From contig NZ_JACHMI010000001.1 in assembly GCF_014207985.1 (NCBI RefSeq), positions 9,283,001 through 9,347,000 of the forward strand: 64,000 bases of DNA. The letters are read 5' to 3'. Source of the stretch: Nonomuraea rubra. Its GTDB lineage: Bacteria; Actinomycetota; Actinomycetes; Streptosporangiales; Streptosporangiaceae. The notes below the pieces were generated by a model. That model was not told where the DNA came from. It saw only the letters and a list, made by a program, of their open reading frames with translations, and did no database searches. Numbering within the stretch: position 1 is the stretch's first letter; each line of letters begins with the position of its first letter. Shown piece by piece: positions 40,458 to 48,426 of this stretch. The translations under genes were made by a program, and so were the position numbers.

Positions 40458-42698
40458 ATGTCGGCCGGTGCGGCGGAGCTTATCGTCCTGCGCGGACCTT
40501 CCGTCCCCGGAGGTGCGACGATGCTCCTCGCCAAGGTGGCCGCGCCGATGCCGGAGCTGAGGTGGCCGGCCCAGTTCCCGCTCGACGGGCTCGGTGACAG
40601 CGCCCGGCTGCACCTCCTCGTCCCCGACGGGTACCTGGTGGAGGGGCGGCTGGCCGCCGACCTGCTGCGGGCGGGCGGGGGGCTCGGGTGGTTGCGGCCG
40701 GAGCCGTACGAGCTGGGGCCCGCGGACCTGCGGCGCCTGGCGGCGGCGAGCGAGCCCGCCGGCACCGTGGTCATCCAGCGGCCGTGCGCGGACGCCGCCG
40801 GGCTCGGCGGCCCCTCGCCGTCGCTGGCCGCCAGCGAGGTCGTCCTGTCGCCGTGCGCGGGCGACCGGGGGCTGGGGGTGGGCGCGGAGACCGCGGCCGC
40901 GGCGGCCGGGCACCTCGACTGCCCGTTGGACGGCGACGTCATCGAACGGCTGGTGGCCGTGACGGGCGGGCGGCCGGGGGTCATCGACTCGGTGCTGCGG
41001 GCCGCCTGCCTCCGGGGCGGCGGCGGGCTGGGCGAGTGCGTCATGCGGGCGAGTGGGCTGGCGGAGCTCGTCGCCTCCGTCACGGTGTCCCTGCTCCGGG
41101 ACGCGGACCCGTCCCGGCTCCAGGCGCTCGCCCTGGCGGCGCGGCTCGGGTACGCGCACGAGGACCTGTCGGCGCTGCGACCCGCGCTCCGCGAGCCGGA
41201 CAAGGAGCCCTGGTGGGAGCCATTGACGGGTGGCTGGTACCGCATGCTCCCGTTCTGGTCCACCGCGCTGTGCGCCCTGCGGCCCGCCCGGTCGCCGGGC
41301 TTCCGGAGGCGGCTGGCTCTGCTGGCGGGGGAGCTGGTGGGGGCGCATGCGGTACGGGAGGCGGTGGAGCTGTCCCGCCGCGCGGACGACCCCGGCCTGC
41401 TGGCCGAACTCCTGGCGGAGACGGACGTGGAGGACGAGCCGGCGGTCACGACGGATGGGGACGCGACCGGCAGGGACGCGGCCGGTGGGGACGCGGCGGT
41501 TGGCGGTGCGGCCGGGGGCGACGCGGCCGGCGGCGGGGCTCGGCGGGGTGAGTGGGAGGCGTGGGGGCGGGCCAGGGCGGCGCTGGTCATGGGGCGGCTG
41601 GGTGAGGCACTGCAGCACGGCCGACGAGCGCGGGACCTCGCCTCCGGGCGCGAGCCGGCGGCCCGGGGCCGCAACGCGCTGCGCCTCATCCGCCGGACGA
41701 TGCGGGCGCGCTCGGCCCGCAAACGCATGGTGCTGCTGCTCCAGGCCGTAGAGGCCACCACCTGGCCCCACCCCGCGACCGCACCGCCGCAAGCCGCGAA
41801 CGCGTCATCGGCGATCTCTGGGCCGGCGGGCAAGCCGCCCGGACACGCCATACCCGGACGAGCGGCCGCCCCAGAGCCGGGAGGCCCGCGAGCCGCATCG
41901 CGACCGGTGGCCGGGCAGCAGGGCGGGCGGGCCGAGGTGGAGGCGTGGTTGCTGGGGACGTTCCGGGTGCGGGTCGGTGGGCGGGCGGTGGTGGAGTGGT
42001 CGGGGAAGCTGGGCAGGTCCGTGCTGATGTACCTGCTCCTGTCCCACCCCAAGCCCATCCGCCGAGACGTCGTGCTCGACGCGATCTGGCCGGGCGTCCC
42101 CGAGAACGCCGCACGCAACCGCCTCAACGCGACCGTGCACGCCCTACGAGCCGACCTGCGCAAGGTGTGCCCCGGCAGGCAGGTCGTCGTGTACGAGCGC
42201 GAGACCTACGCCCTGGCTCCCGACCTGTCGATCTGGCTGGACATCGAGGAGTTCACCGAGGGCTGTGCCACGGCGGCCCGCCTCAGGCCGGAGGACGGCG
42301 ACGGTCACGAGGCGGCCATCGCGCGGCACGAGGCCGCCAGGGCACTGTACTCGGGCGACCTCCTGGAGGACGCCCCCTACCTGGACTGGGTGGTACCGGA
42401 GCGGGAGCGGCTGAGCGCCGCGCACGTGGACCTGCTGAACGGGCTGGCCGCCCTCTACCTGGAGGCGGGCGCGCACGCCAAGTGCGTGGACACCTGCAGG
42501 CAGGTCCTGGCGCGCGACTCCTGCAGGGAGCAGACGCACCGCCTGCTCATGCGCTGTCACGCGCGCCAGAACCAGCCGCACAAGGCCCTCGCCCAGTACG
42601 AGACCTGCCGCAGGGAGCTGGACGCCGTCCTCGGCATGACCCCCAGCCCGGAGACACACGCCCTGTACGAGTCGGTACGCCGCCACCTGACCGTCTGA
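40458..42698 (+). CDS. BTAD/OmpR-type transcriptional regulator without P-loop
   Basis: 746 residues. The C-terminal third is a SARP-like module: winged helix ('WLLGTFRVRVGGRAVVEWSG', 'RSVLMYLLLSHPKPIRRDVV', 'NAARNRLNATVHALRADLRK') and the BTAD helical bundle ('DWVVPERERLSAAHVDLLNG'). The N-terminal 450 residues resemble the winged-helix and arm part of a STAND ATPase ('LRDADPSRLQALALAARLGY') but no Walker A or B is present, so ATP control seems lost. A 15-bp repeat (41457-41531) makes an acidic linker. A near-palindrome AGGG-AGAA-CCCT lies 14 bp before the start. Confidence 0.85.
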   Translation: MSAGAAELIVLRGPSVPGGATMLLAKVAAPMPELRWPAQFPLDGLGDSARLHLLVPDGYLVEGRLAADLLRAGGGLGWLRPEPYELGPADLRRLAAASEPAGTVVIQRPCADAAGLGGPSPSLAASEVVLSPCAGDRGLGVGAETAAAAAGHLDCPLDGDVIERLVAVTGGRPGVIDSVLRAACLRGGGGLGECVMRASGLAELVASVTVSLLRDADPSRLQALALAARLGYAHEDLSALRPALREPDKEPWWEPLTGGWYRMLPFWSTALCALRPARSPGFRRRLALLAGELVGAHAVREAVELSRRADDPGLLAELLAETDVEDEPAVTTDGDATGRDAAGGDAAVGGAAGGDAAGGGARRGEWEAWGRARAALVMGRLGEALQHGRRARDLASGREPAARGRNALRLIRRTMRARSARKRMVLLLQAVEATTWPHPATAPPQAANASSAISGPAGKPPGHAIPGRAAAPEPGGPRAASRPVAGQQGGRAEVEAWLLGTFRVRVGGRAVVEWSGKLGRSVLMYLLLSHPKPIRRDVVLDAIWPGVPENAARNRLNATVHALRADLRKVCPGRQVVVYERETYALAPDLSIWLDIEEFTEGCATAARLRPEDGDGHEAAIARHEAARALYSGDLLEDAPYLDWVVPERERLSAAHVDLLNGLAALYLEAGAHAKCVDTCRQVLARDSCREQTHRLLMRCHARQNQPHKALAQYETCRRELDAVLGMTPSPETHALYESVRRHLTV
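41457..41531 (+). repeat. 15-bp in-frame repeat in the BTAD regulator
   Basis: Five diverged units of the form 'ggggacgcggccggc', encoding G-D-A-A-G pentads in the linker between the N-terminal region and the helical arm. Confidence 0.85.
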
Positions 42699-42733
42699 GC
42701 CACCGTTTCCGCAGGCCGGTCACCGCAGGCCCG

Positions 42734-45508
42734 TCACCGGTTTCGGAGGCGGGCGCGTTCGCCGATGAACGCGAGCAGCCGCTCGGCGTCCCAGCCGCGC
42801 ACGCGCGAGACGTCGTCCGTCTGGTGGTGGCGGATCTCGCAGTTGAGCACCTCCCTGGTCCCGCTGTCCGCTGTCACCGTCAGCGTGAACGTGTGCCGCT
42901 CCGGCACGGCCCTGCGCTCCTCGGCGGCCAGCGCGGCAGCCTGGCCGATCCAGTCCTGCTTGGCCAGGCGTTCCGCGCCGATGCCCGCCGGGTGCAGGAT
43001 CGCGGCCAGCTCCTCCACCGAGAGGGCGCGGAGCTGCTCGAACGTGGTGATCCCGGCCTGGTGCAGCAACGCCGAGATCTTCGGCCCCACTCCCTTGACC
43101 CGCTGGAAGTCGTCCTCGGCCGGGACGACGGCGGCGGCCTCGGCGCCTTCCACCGGCACCACGTGGCCGGGCCCGCCGTTGTCGTCACGTGCCCACAGGC
43201 CGGAGCGGTCCGTGACGAGGATCTCGCAGTGGTAGCGACCCGGTGGCAGGCCGCTCAGGTCCGCCCGGTGCTCGCGGCCGAATCCGGTCCCGGCGCGCTC
43301 CGCCACGTGCTTGCCGATGGCCAGCCGGGCGGGGACGGTGTGGCAGCGTACGCGCCACGAGCAGTCCACGTCCGTCTCCCACACCAGCGTGGCGCCCTCG
43401 GCGCGCGGGTTGACGACGCGCGGGAAGACGGCGGTGGCGGCGGACTCGACGGCGCGCGCCACATCCAGCTTCCCGGCTCCCCACGCATGACCGGAAGCGG
43501 CACCACCCGCCACCTCCGGCAGCTCAGGTCCATGAGCGCCACCGGACGCGCCCTGCCCTCCAGCGCCACTCGGCGTGCCCTGCTCCACAGCGCCGCTGAG
43601 AGAGCCCGCTGCATCCCGGGCGCGAACCGGCGCATCCTGCTCCCGGGCCGCGACGGGCCGGGCGGCGCGACGGAGGAGCTGGCCGGTCTGCTCGCCCGTG
43701 AGCTGCCCGAGCCCGCTCATCGCGCGGGCGGCCATGACGAGGGCGGCGGCGCCGCAGACGTGCGGCGCGGCCATGCTCGTCCCCGCCATGAGCGTGTGCA
43801 GGAGATCGGGCTGAGGCGGCAGCGCGCTGCCGGCGCAGCGGGCGGAGGCGATCGTCTCGCCAGGCGCCGTCAGGTCGGGCTTGGGCTCGCCCAGCCGGGT
43901 GGGCCCATGGCTGCTGAAGGAGGACAGCGCCCCGTGGCCCAGGCTCCAGTCGGCGGGGCGGGTGGCGTACGAGCCGACGGTGACGAGCCGGCGCGCCGTG
44001 CCGGGGGCGGTGACCGTGCGGGCCGGATCGGCCGAGGCGGCGGAGAAGCGGCTCTGCCCGCCCTCGCCGCGCGGCGCGCGCTCGATCCACGCGTCGTAAC
44101 GCCCGAGACGTACGGGGCCGCCGCGCAGCAGCAGCCGCCAGACCCCCGGCTCGGCGCCCTGGCCGGCCGGCCCGGAGATGATGACCGTGGTCGCGGTGTC
44201 GCCGCTGGCCGAGGCGTCGAGCTCGCTGTCGATGGTGACCCGGTCGCCGCGCCGCGTGGTGAACGTCTGCTGCTCCCCCGGCCCGGTGAACGCCGACTGG
44301 GACCCGCTCGGCGGCGTGACCGCCACGCTGATCCGGTCCTCGCCGTCGAACCACACCTCCACGAGGTCGTCCTCGACGCCCCCGGGCGGGACGACCAGGT
44401 CGAGCGCGACGACCTCGCCCTGCCCGAGGGTGCCGCCCGCATGGGTACGCCGTTCCCGCTCGTTGCCCGCCGACTTGACGATGACCACGCCGGGGCGGCG
44501 GGCGTAGGCGTCCAGTGCCCGCTCGACGAGTGACTCGCCGGAGTGGCCGCCGCCGTTCATGCCCAGGCTGAGGTTGACGGCGACAGGACGGCCCTCGGCG
44601 CGCCGCACGGCGTAGTCCACCGCGGCGACGAGCTGCGTGGAGCGGCCGAGCGTGCCACCGGGCTCGCCCGCCAGCGCGACCACGATGAGGTCGGCGTGCG
44701 GCGCGATGCCCTGGTAGGCGCCTCCGAGCTGGGTGTCGTCGCCCGCGGCGATGCCGGCGACGTGGGTGCCGTGCCCGCCCGCCGTGTCCTCGTGCGGCAC
44801 GATGTCGGTGGGGCGCGGGTCTCCGAGCGCCTTGTCGAGGTCCTCCTTGGCGTACTCGACCCCGTACGGTACGGAGCCGCCGGGAGTCGCGGGGGCGGAC
44901 TGGTCCCACAGGTGCAGGATGCGTGAGGAGCCGCCGGGGTGGCGGAAGGCCGGGTGCGTGTAGTCGATGCCGGAGTCGATGATCGCCACGATGGTGCCCT
45001 CGCCCTTGAGCGGTCCCGAGCTGTTCGGGGCCTGGACGGCGGCGCGTACGTCGCGGCGGGAGATGTTCAGCTCGGGGAACAGCGGCCTGGACGACTCGAC
45101 GCGCCGCACCGACTCGTGCGCTGCCAGCTCCTCCAGCCTGGCGACGGGCACGCGCACCGCGTAGAGACCGCCGGTGTACGGGCGCCCGGCGTCCGCCGAG
45201 CCCGCGGCCGGCCTGCTCGCGTCCGGCCTGCTCGGGTCCGGCTGGAACGTGTGGACGGTCACGCCCGGCACGTCGTCGAGCCACCGCCGGTCGCCACCAC
45301 TGACAAGCACCTCGACCGTGCCTTCCAACGTGCCTTCCACCGTGCCTTCCAACGTGCCTTCCATCGGGCCTTCCATCGGGCCCTCCGGCGGTTCAGGTTG
45401 GGGGCCGGGCTGCCAGCCCACCCGTTCGGCCAGCGCCGTGCCCTCGATCCCGGCCTGCTCCCGGGCCCGCGCGAGGAGGTGCCGCAGGCGTGCGTCCAGC
45501 GTTGTCAT
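42734..45508 (-). CDS. subtilisin-like S8 protease with C-terminal helix-hairpin-helix domain, no signal peptide
   Basis: 924 residues. Catalytic triad: Asp178 ('IVAIIDSGIDYTHP'), His246 ('AGGHGTHVAGIAAG'), Ser578 ('AGTSMAAPHVCGAAALV'), plus the oxyanion Asn in 'VVIVKSAGNE'. The protease domain has an inserted beta region (about residues 380-500). Residues about 800-860 form a DUF4332/Rad51-N-like HhH domain ('FQRVKGVGPKISALLHQAG'). The N-terminus lacks any signal peptide and carries a 'GTLEGTVE' repeat followed by an I9-like segment ('LYAVRVPVARLEELAAHESV'). It is probably cytoplasmic, or exported by another route. The upstream gene (same strand, 167 bp away) is an unrecognised repeat protein and may be its partner. 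Confidence 0.93.
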   Translation of the reverse strand: MTTLDARLRHLLARAREQAGIEGTALAERVGWQPGPQPEPPEGPMEGPMEGTLEGTVEGTLEGTVEVLVSGGDRRWLDDVPGVTVHTFQPDPSRPDASRPAAGSADAGRPYTGGLYAVRVPVARLEELAAHESVRRVESSRPLFPELNISRRDVRAAVQAPNSSGPLKGEGTIVAIIDSGIDYTHPAFRHPGGSSRILHLWDQSAPATPGGSVPYGVEYAKEDLDKALGDPRPTDIVPHEDTAGGHGTHVAGIAAGDDTQLGGAYQGIAPHADLIVVALAGEPGGTLGRSTQLVAAVDYAVRRAEGRPVAVNLSLGMNGGGHSGESLVERALDAYARRPGVVIVKSAGNERERRTHAGGTLGQGEVVALDLVVPPGGVEDDLVEVWFDGEDRISVAVTPPSGSQSAFTGPGEQQTFTTRRGDRVTIDSELDASASGDTATTVIISGPAGQGAEPGVWRLLLRGGPVRLGRYDAWIERAPRGEGGQSRFSAASADPARTVTAPGTARRLVTVGSYATRPADWSLGHGALSSFSSHGPTRLGEPKPDLTAPGETIASARCAGSALPPQPDLLHTLMAGTSMAAPHVCGAAALVMAARAMSGLGQLTGEQTGQLLRRAARPVAAREQDAPVRARDAAGSLSGAVEQGTPSGAGGQGASGGAHGPELPEVAGGAASGHAWGAGKLDVARAVESAATAVFPRVVNPRAEGATLVWETDVDCSWRVRCHTVPARLAIGKHVAERAGTGFGREHRADLSGLPPGRYHCEILVTDRSGLWARDDNGGPGHVVPVEGAEAAAVVPAEDDFQRVKGVGPKISALLHQAGITTFEQLRALSVEELAAILHPAGIGAERLAKQDWIGQAAALAAEERRAVPERHTFTLTVTADSGTREVLNCEIRHHQTDDVSRVRGWDAERLLAFIGERARLRNR
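45315..45386 (-). repeat. 12-bp in-frame repeat in the subtilase
   Basis: Six units alternating 'accgtgccttcc' and 'aacgtgccttcc', then two diverged 'atcgggcc(t/c)tcc' copies. It encodes the E-G-T-(L/V/M) tetrads near residue 41-66, in the linker before the inhibitor-like segment. Confidence 0.95.
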
Positions 45509-45578
45509 GGTCTCCCTGCCCTTGCTCCTGGTACGGCGTACGTCCTCAAGTCAGGCCGGGCGGCGGCCCGGCGGGACG

Positions 45579-45648
45579 GCGGTGAGCCAGGAGGATCCCG
45601 GACGGCCCGGCCCCGTCGCCGGCCCACCAACTCCTCCTGGCTCACCGC
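45579..45648. other. long perfect inverted repeat between repeat-protein and subtilase genes
   Basis: Perfect 17-bp arms (45579-45595 and 45632-45648) around a 36-nt loop, 27 bp after the stop of the upstream gene and 70 bp before the subtilase start. One arm contains AGGAGGA, an exact ribosome-site sequence. It could be a terminator, an mRNA-stabilising stem or a translational switch; no U-tract follows. No transposase or flanking duplication suggests a mobile element. Confidence 0.8.
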
Positions 45649-45675
45649 ACGCCCCTCATCGTGCGGCTACCGGGA

Positions 45676-46683
45676 TCAGGAGTAGATCAGCATCCTGACC
45701 GGCGTCTCCTCGACGATCCCCGGCAGGATGTCGGGGAACCCGAGGAAGCCCGGCTGCAGCTCGGGCCGGTACCACCGGCTGGCGAACCCGGCGAACGGCG
45801 GCAGGCCCACGCCGACGCCGAGGATGTCCACGGTGAGGTGGATCTCCAGCGGGCGCGGCCGGCCCTCGGCGGGCCTGGGGTCGGTCGGGATCCGCATCGG
45901 GATGATGTTGATGTAGTCGGGGCCGAACGCCGCCGGGTTCGGGCTGAGCGCGGGCCCGGGGGTGACGGAGTTCAGCTCGACGGAGACGCCGCGCACCTGG
46001 TAGATGAAGGGCGCCATGACCTCGGCCGCCGAGGGGCCGCCGAGCAGTGGCATGGGGTTGCGCCAGAGCACGGCGAAGAGGTAGACGTTCTCGCCGTAGT
46101 GGACGACCCTGGCCGGCTGGAGCGGGCCGCCGAAGTACGGCTCCCGGTAGGGGCCGAGGGCCATGAGGTCGAACCAGAGGTACGGCGGGTTGGTGGGCGT
46201 GATCGGCGTGGCGACCTCGAAGTCGCCGCGCTGGGGCGCGCGGGCCTGCTCGGCCATGCGCGGCTGCTGCTGTTGCGGGGCGCGGAGCTGCTCGGCCGTG
46301 GGCAGCTGCTCGGCGGCGCGCTGCTGCTCGGGAGAGCGCAGCTGCTCCGCGGCGCGGGCGAACTCGGGCGAACGAGCGAACTCGGGCGAACGGGCGAACT
46401 CGGGGGTGCGGGCGTACTCAGCAGAACGGGCGTACTCGGCCGCGCGGGCGGGGTCGTGCATGCGCTGCTGCTCGGGCGCGGCCTGGAACCGGGCGTGGGC
46501 GGCCCGCTCCTGGAGGTCGCGGTACTTCTCCCGGTACTGCGCCGTGTAGCGGTCGAGACTGGCCACGGCCTCCCGCATGACCTGCCGGATCCGGTCGTCG
46601 GCCAGCAGGTCCCGGGTTTCCTGGTTCGGCTGGAGGTCCGCGATCTGCTGATGCGTGGCGGTCCTCACGTCGGTGATCGACAT
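45676..46683 (-). CDS. unrecognised protein with hexapeptide repeat and beta-rich domain
   Basis: 335 residues, no signal peptide or membrane helix. Residues 1-80 are helical ('DDRIRQVMREAVASLDRYTA', 'YREKYRDLQERAAHARFQ'). Residues 82-141 are ten hexads with consensus (A/P)-E-(Y/F/Q)-(A/L)-R-(S/A), e.g. 'AEYARTPEFARSPEFARS', turning to Q-rich. Residues 160-335 form an apparently all-beta domain rich in Pro and aromatics ('PPYLWFDLMALGPYREPYF', 'NVYLFAVLWRNPMPLLGG', 'PLEIHLTVDILGVGVGLPP'). I recognise no family. Same strand as and directly upstream of the subtilase, so substrate, inhibitor or scaffold are possible roles. Confidence 0.75.
   Translation of the reverse strand: MSITDVRTATHQQIADLQPNQETRDLLADDRIRQVMREAVASLDRYTAQYREKYRDLQERAAHARFQAAPEQQRMHDPARAAEYARSAEYARTPEFARSPEFARSPEFARAAEQLRSPEQQRAAEQLPTAEQLRAPQQQQPRMAEQARAPQRGDFEVATPITPTNPPYLWFDLMALGPYREPYFGGPLQPARVVHYGENVYLFAVLWRNPMPLLGGPSAAEVMAPFIYQVRGVSVELNSVTPGPALSPNPAAFGPDYINIIPMRIPTDPRPAEGRPRPLEIHLTVDILGVGVGLPPFAGFASRWYRPELQPGFLGFPDILPGIVEETPVRMLIYS
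46261..46440 (-). repeat. 18-bp in-frame repeat (ten hexapeptide units)
   Basis: Period 18 bp. The units at about 46350-46440 are the most alike ('gcgaactcgggcgaacgg' type), the rest progressively diverged. It encodes residues 82-141 of the unrecognised protein, probably a charged helix or coiled rod. Confidence 0.85.
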
Positions 46684-46708
46684 TGATCTGCCCCTCGCGT
46701 CGGGCGGG

Positions 46709-46776
46709 CTCAGTGTCCCGCGTGCCCGTCAACCTGGCACGCCCCGCTTAGCCGGCACTGAGGGCAGACCTCTGCC
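46709..46776. other. nested inverted repeats upstream of the repeat-protein gene
   Basis: CTCAGTG (46709-46715) pairs with CACTGAG (46756-46762); inside it CGTGCC (46721-46726) pairs with GGCACG (46736-46741); and just outside is GGCAGA-CC-TCTGCC (46763-46776). The set lies between the end of the MFS operon and the start of the repeat protein, both on the minus strand. It may be a terminator for the first, operators for the second, or both. Confidence 0.55.
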
Positions 46777-46798
46777 GCCGCTTAGTTTTCCCTTCGGT

Positions 46799-46918
46799 TC
46801 AGCCGGAGAAGAGCTGGGTGAGCTTGAGGAACAGCTCGTACACCCCGTATGCGAAAGGCAGCCCGACCCAGACCCACGCCAGCGTCATCAGCCCGGTGCG
46901 CCGCTCCTTGGCACTCAT
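46799..46918 (-). CDS. 39-residue small subunit of the OxlT-type MFS transporter
   Basis: 39 residues with a single hydrophobic helix: 'TGLMTLAWVWVGLPFAYGVY' then 'ELFLKLTQLFSG'. It overlaps the carrier's stop by 4 bp (ATGA). Short proteins of this pattern are regularly encoded right after oxalate/formate-type MFS carriers in bacteria and are annotated as MFS small subunit. What it does (stability, assembly or coupling) is unknown. It would be missed by a normal length cut-off. Confidence 0.8.
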   Translation of the reverse strand: MSAKERRTGLMTLAWVWVGLPFAYGVYELFLKLTQLFSG

Positions 46919-48297
46919 ACGGCCTGTCCCTCCTCCACCGCCCGCACGGGCCGTTCGTGGTGTCTCTCGTGTACGGGCCGGATCAGCTCGTTGGCGAGGA
47001 AGCCCACCGCGAGCAGTCCGATCATGATGAACAGCGACGTCGTGTAGAGGTCGGGGCCCGAGCGCCCGTCGGCCTTCTGCGCGTCGGCGATGGCGTTGAC
47101 GATCAGCGGGCCGAGCACGCCCGCCGTGGACCAGGCCGTGAGCAGGCGGCCGTGGATGGCGCCGACCTGGTAGGTGCCGAAGAGGTCCTTGAGGTAGGCG
47201 GGCACGGTCGCGAAGCCGCCGCCGTAGAAGGACAGGATGCCCAGCGCGCACACGATGAACAGCGGCTTGGACGCGTCGCCCGCCAGCGCGATGGCGAGGT
47301 ACAGCAGCGCGCCGACGCCCAGGTAGACGCGGTACATGTTCTTGCGCCCGATCAGGTCGGAGGTGGAGGACCAGACGAACCGGCCCGCCATGTTGGCCAG
47401 CGACAGCAGCGCGACGAACCCCGCCGCCGCTCCCACCGCGACGGCGGCCGTGGTGCCGGAGAAGAAGTCCGTGATCATCGGCGCGGCCTTCTCCAGGATT
47501 CCGATGCCGGCGGTGACGTTGCAGCACAGCACGATCCACAGCAGGTAGAACTGCGGGGTACGGATGGCGTTGCGCGCCGAGACGTCGGCCGTGGTGATCA
47601 GCGGGCGGGCCTGGGCCGTGGGCGGGCTCCAGCCCTTCGGGGCCCAGCCGTCCGGCGGCACCCGGACGAGCAGCACGCCCATCGTCATGAACACCGCGTA
47701 GACGACGCCGTGCACGAGGAACGTCGCGGCGATCCCGGACGTCGTCGGGCCGAAGGAGCCGAGCATCTGCGCCGACCACGGCGAGGCGATGAGCGCTCCC
47801 CCGCCGAACCCCATGATCGCGATGCCGGTCGCCATGCCCGGCCGGTCGGGGAACCACTTGATCAGCGTGGAGACGGGCGAGATGTACCCGATGCCGAGGC
47901 CGATGCCGCCCACGAAGCCGTAGCCGAGCACGACCAGCCAGTACTGCCGGGTGAACACGCCCAGCGCCGACAGCAGGAAGCCGGAGGAGAAGCAGGTCAT
48001 CGAGACGAACATGGCCCAGCGGGGCCCGTTGCGCTCGACGAGCGTGCCGCCGAAGGCGGCCGACAGGCCCAGCATGACGATGCCGAGCTGGAAGGGCAGC
48101 GCGCTCTGGGTGCCGGACAGGCCGAGCGCGGATTCGAGCGGGGGTTTGAACACGCTCCACGCGTACGCCTGGCCGATGGCCAGGTGCACGGAGAGCGCCG
48201 CGGGCGGCACGAGCCAACGGCTCCAGGTGGGCGCCGCCACTGTACGGGAACGACTGAGGAAACCGGTGGGACTCGCGAACCTGGTACTGAGTGACAC
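46915..48297 (-). CDS. OxlT-type MFS carrier (oxalate/formate antiporter family)
   Basis: 460 residues, twelve transmembrane helices. 'AIGQAYAWSVFKPPLESALG' and 'GYGFVGGIGLGIGYISPVS' are the OxlT/MFS_1 hallmarks; 'LIKWFPDRPGMATGIAIMGF' is the loop 4-5 motif. It should exchange organic anions (oxalate, formate or related). No oxalate-degrading genes are nearby, so the substrate is open. GTG start without a clear ribosome site; a CATAC-G-GTATG palindrome lies 18 bp upstream, shared with the divergent esterase. Confidence 0.9.
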   Translation of the reverse strand: MSLSTRFASPTGFLSRSRTVAAPTWSRWLVPPAALSVHLAIGQAYAWSVFKPPLESALGLSGTQSALPFQLGIVMLGLSAAFGGTLVERNGPRWAMFVSMTCFSSGFLLSALGVFTRQYWLVVLGYGFVGGIGLGIGYISPVSTLIKWFPDRPGMATGIAIMGFGGGALIASPWSAQMLGSFGPTTSGIAATFLVHGVVYAVFMTMGVLLVRVPPDGWAPKGWSPPTAQARPLITTADVSARNAIRTPQFYLLWIVLCCNVTAGIGILEKAAPMITDFFSGTTAAVAVGAAAGFVALLSLANMAGRFVWSSTSDLIGRKNMYRVYLGVGALLYLAIALAGDASKPLFIVCALGILSFYGGGFATVPAYLKDLFGTYQVGAIHGRLLTAWSTAGVLGPLIVNAIADAQKADGRSGPDLYTTSLFIMIGLLAVGFLANELIRPVHERHHERPVRAVEEGQAV

Positions 48298-48314
48298 GCA
48301 TCACGGCTACCACA

Positions 48315-48325
48315 CATACGGTATG
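48315..48325. promoter_or_regulatory. small palindrome between MFS carrier and esterase
   Basis: CATAC-G-GTATG, followed by ATGC-(8)-GCAT, in the 129-bp divergent region. Possibly a GntR-type site; no regulator is adjacent. Confidence 0.35.
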
Positions 48326-48426
48326 CAGTATTTGGCATGCGGACGATCTTTACGGCGAGCGGTCAGATCTGGTCGATGAACGGCCCCCGTAATCTTGGAG
48401 TGGTATTCCGAGAAAGGCGGCCGAGC

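Noticed and set aside
45579..45648. Inverted repeat as insertion-sequence or MITE ends
   Set aside because: The loop is only 36 nt, there is no transposase or clear target duplication, and no second copy was noticed in the window.
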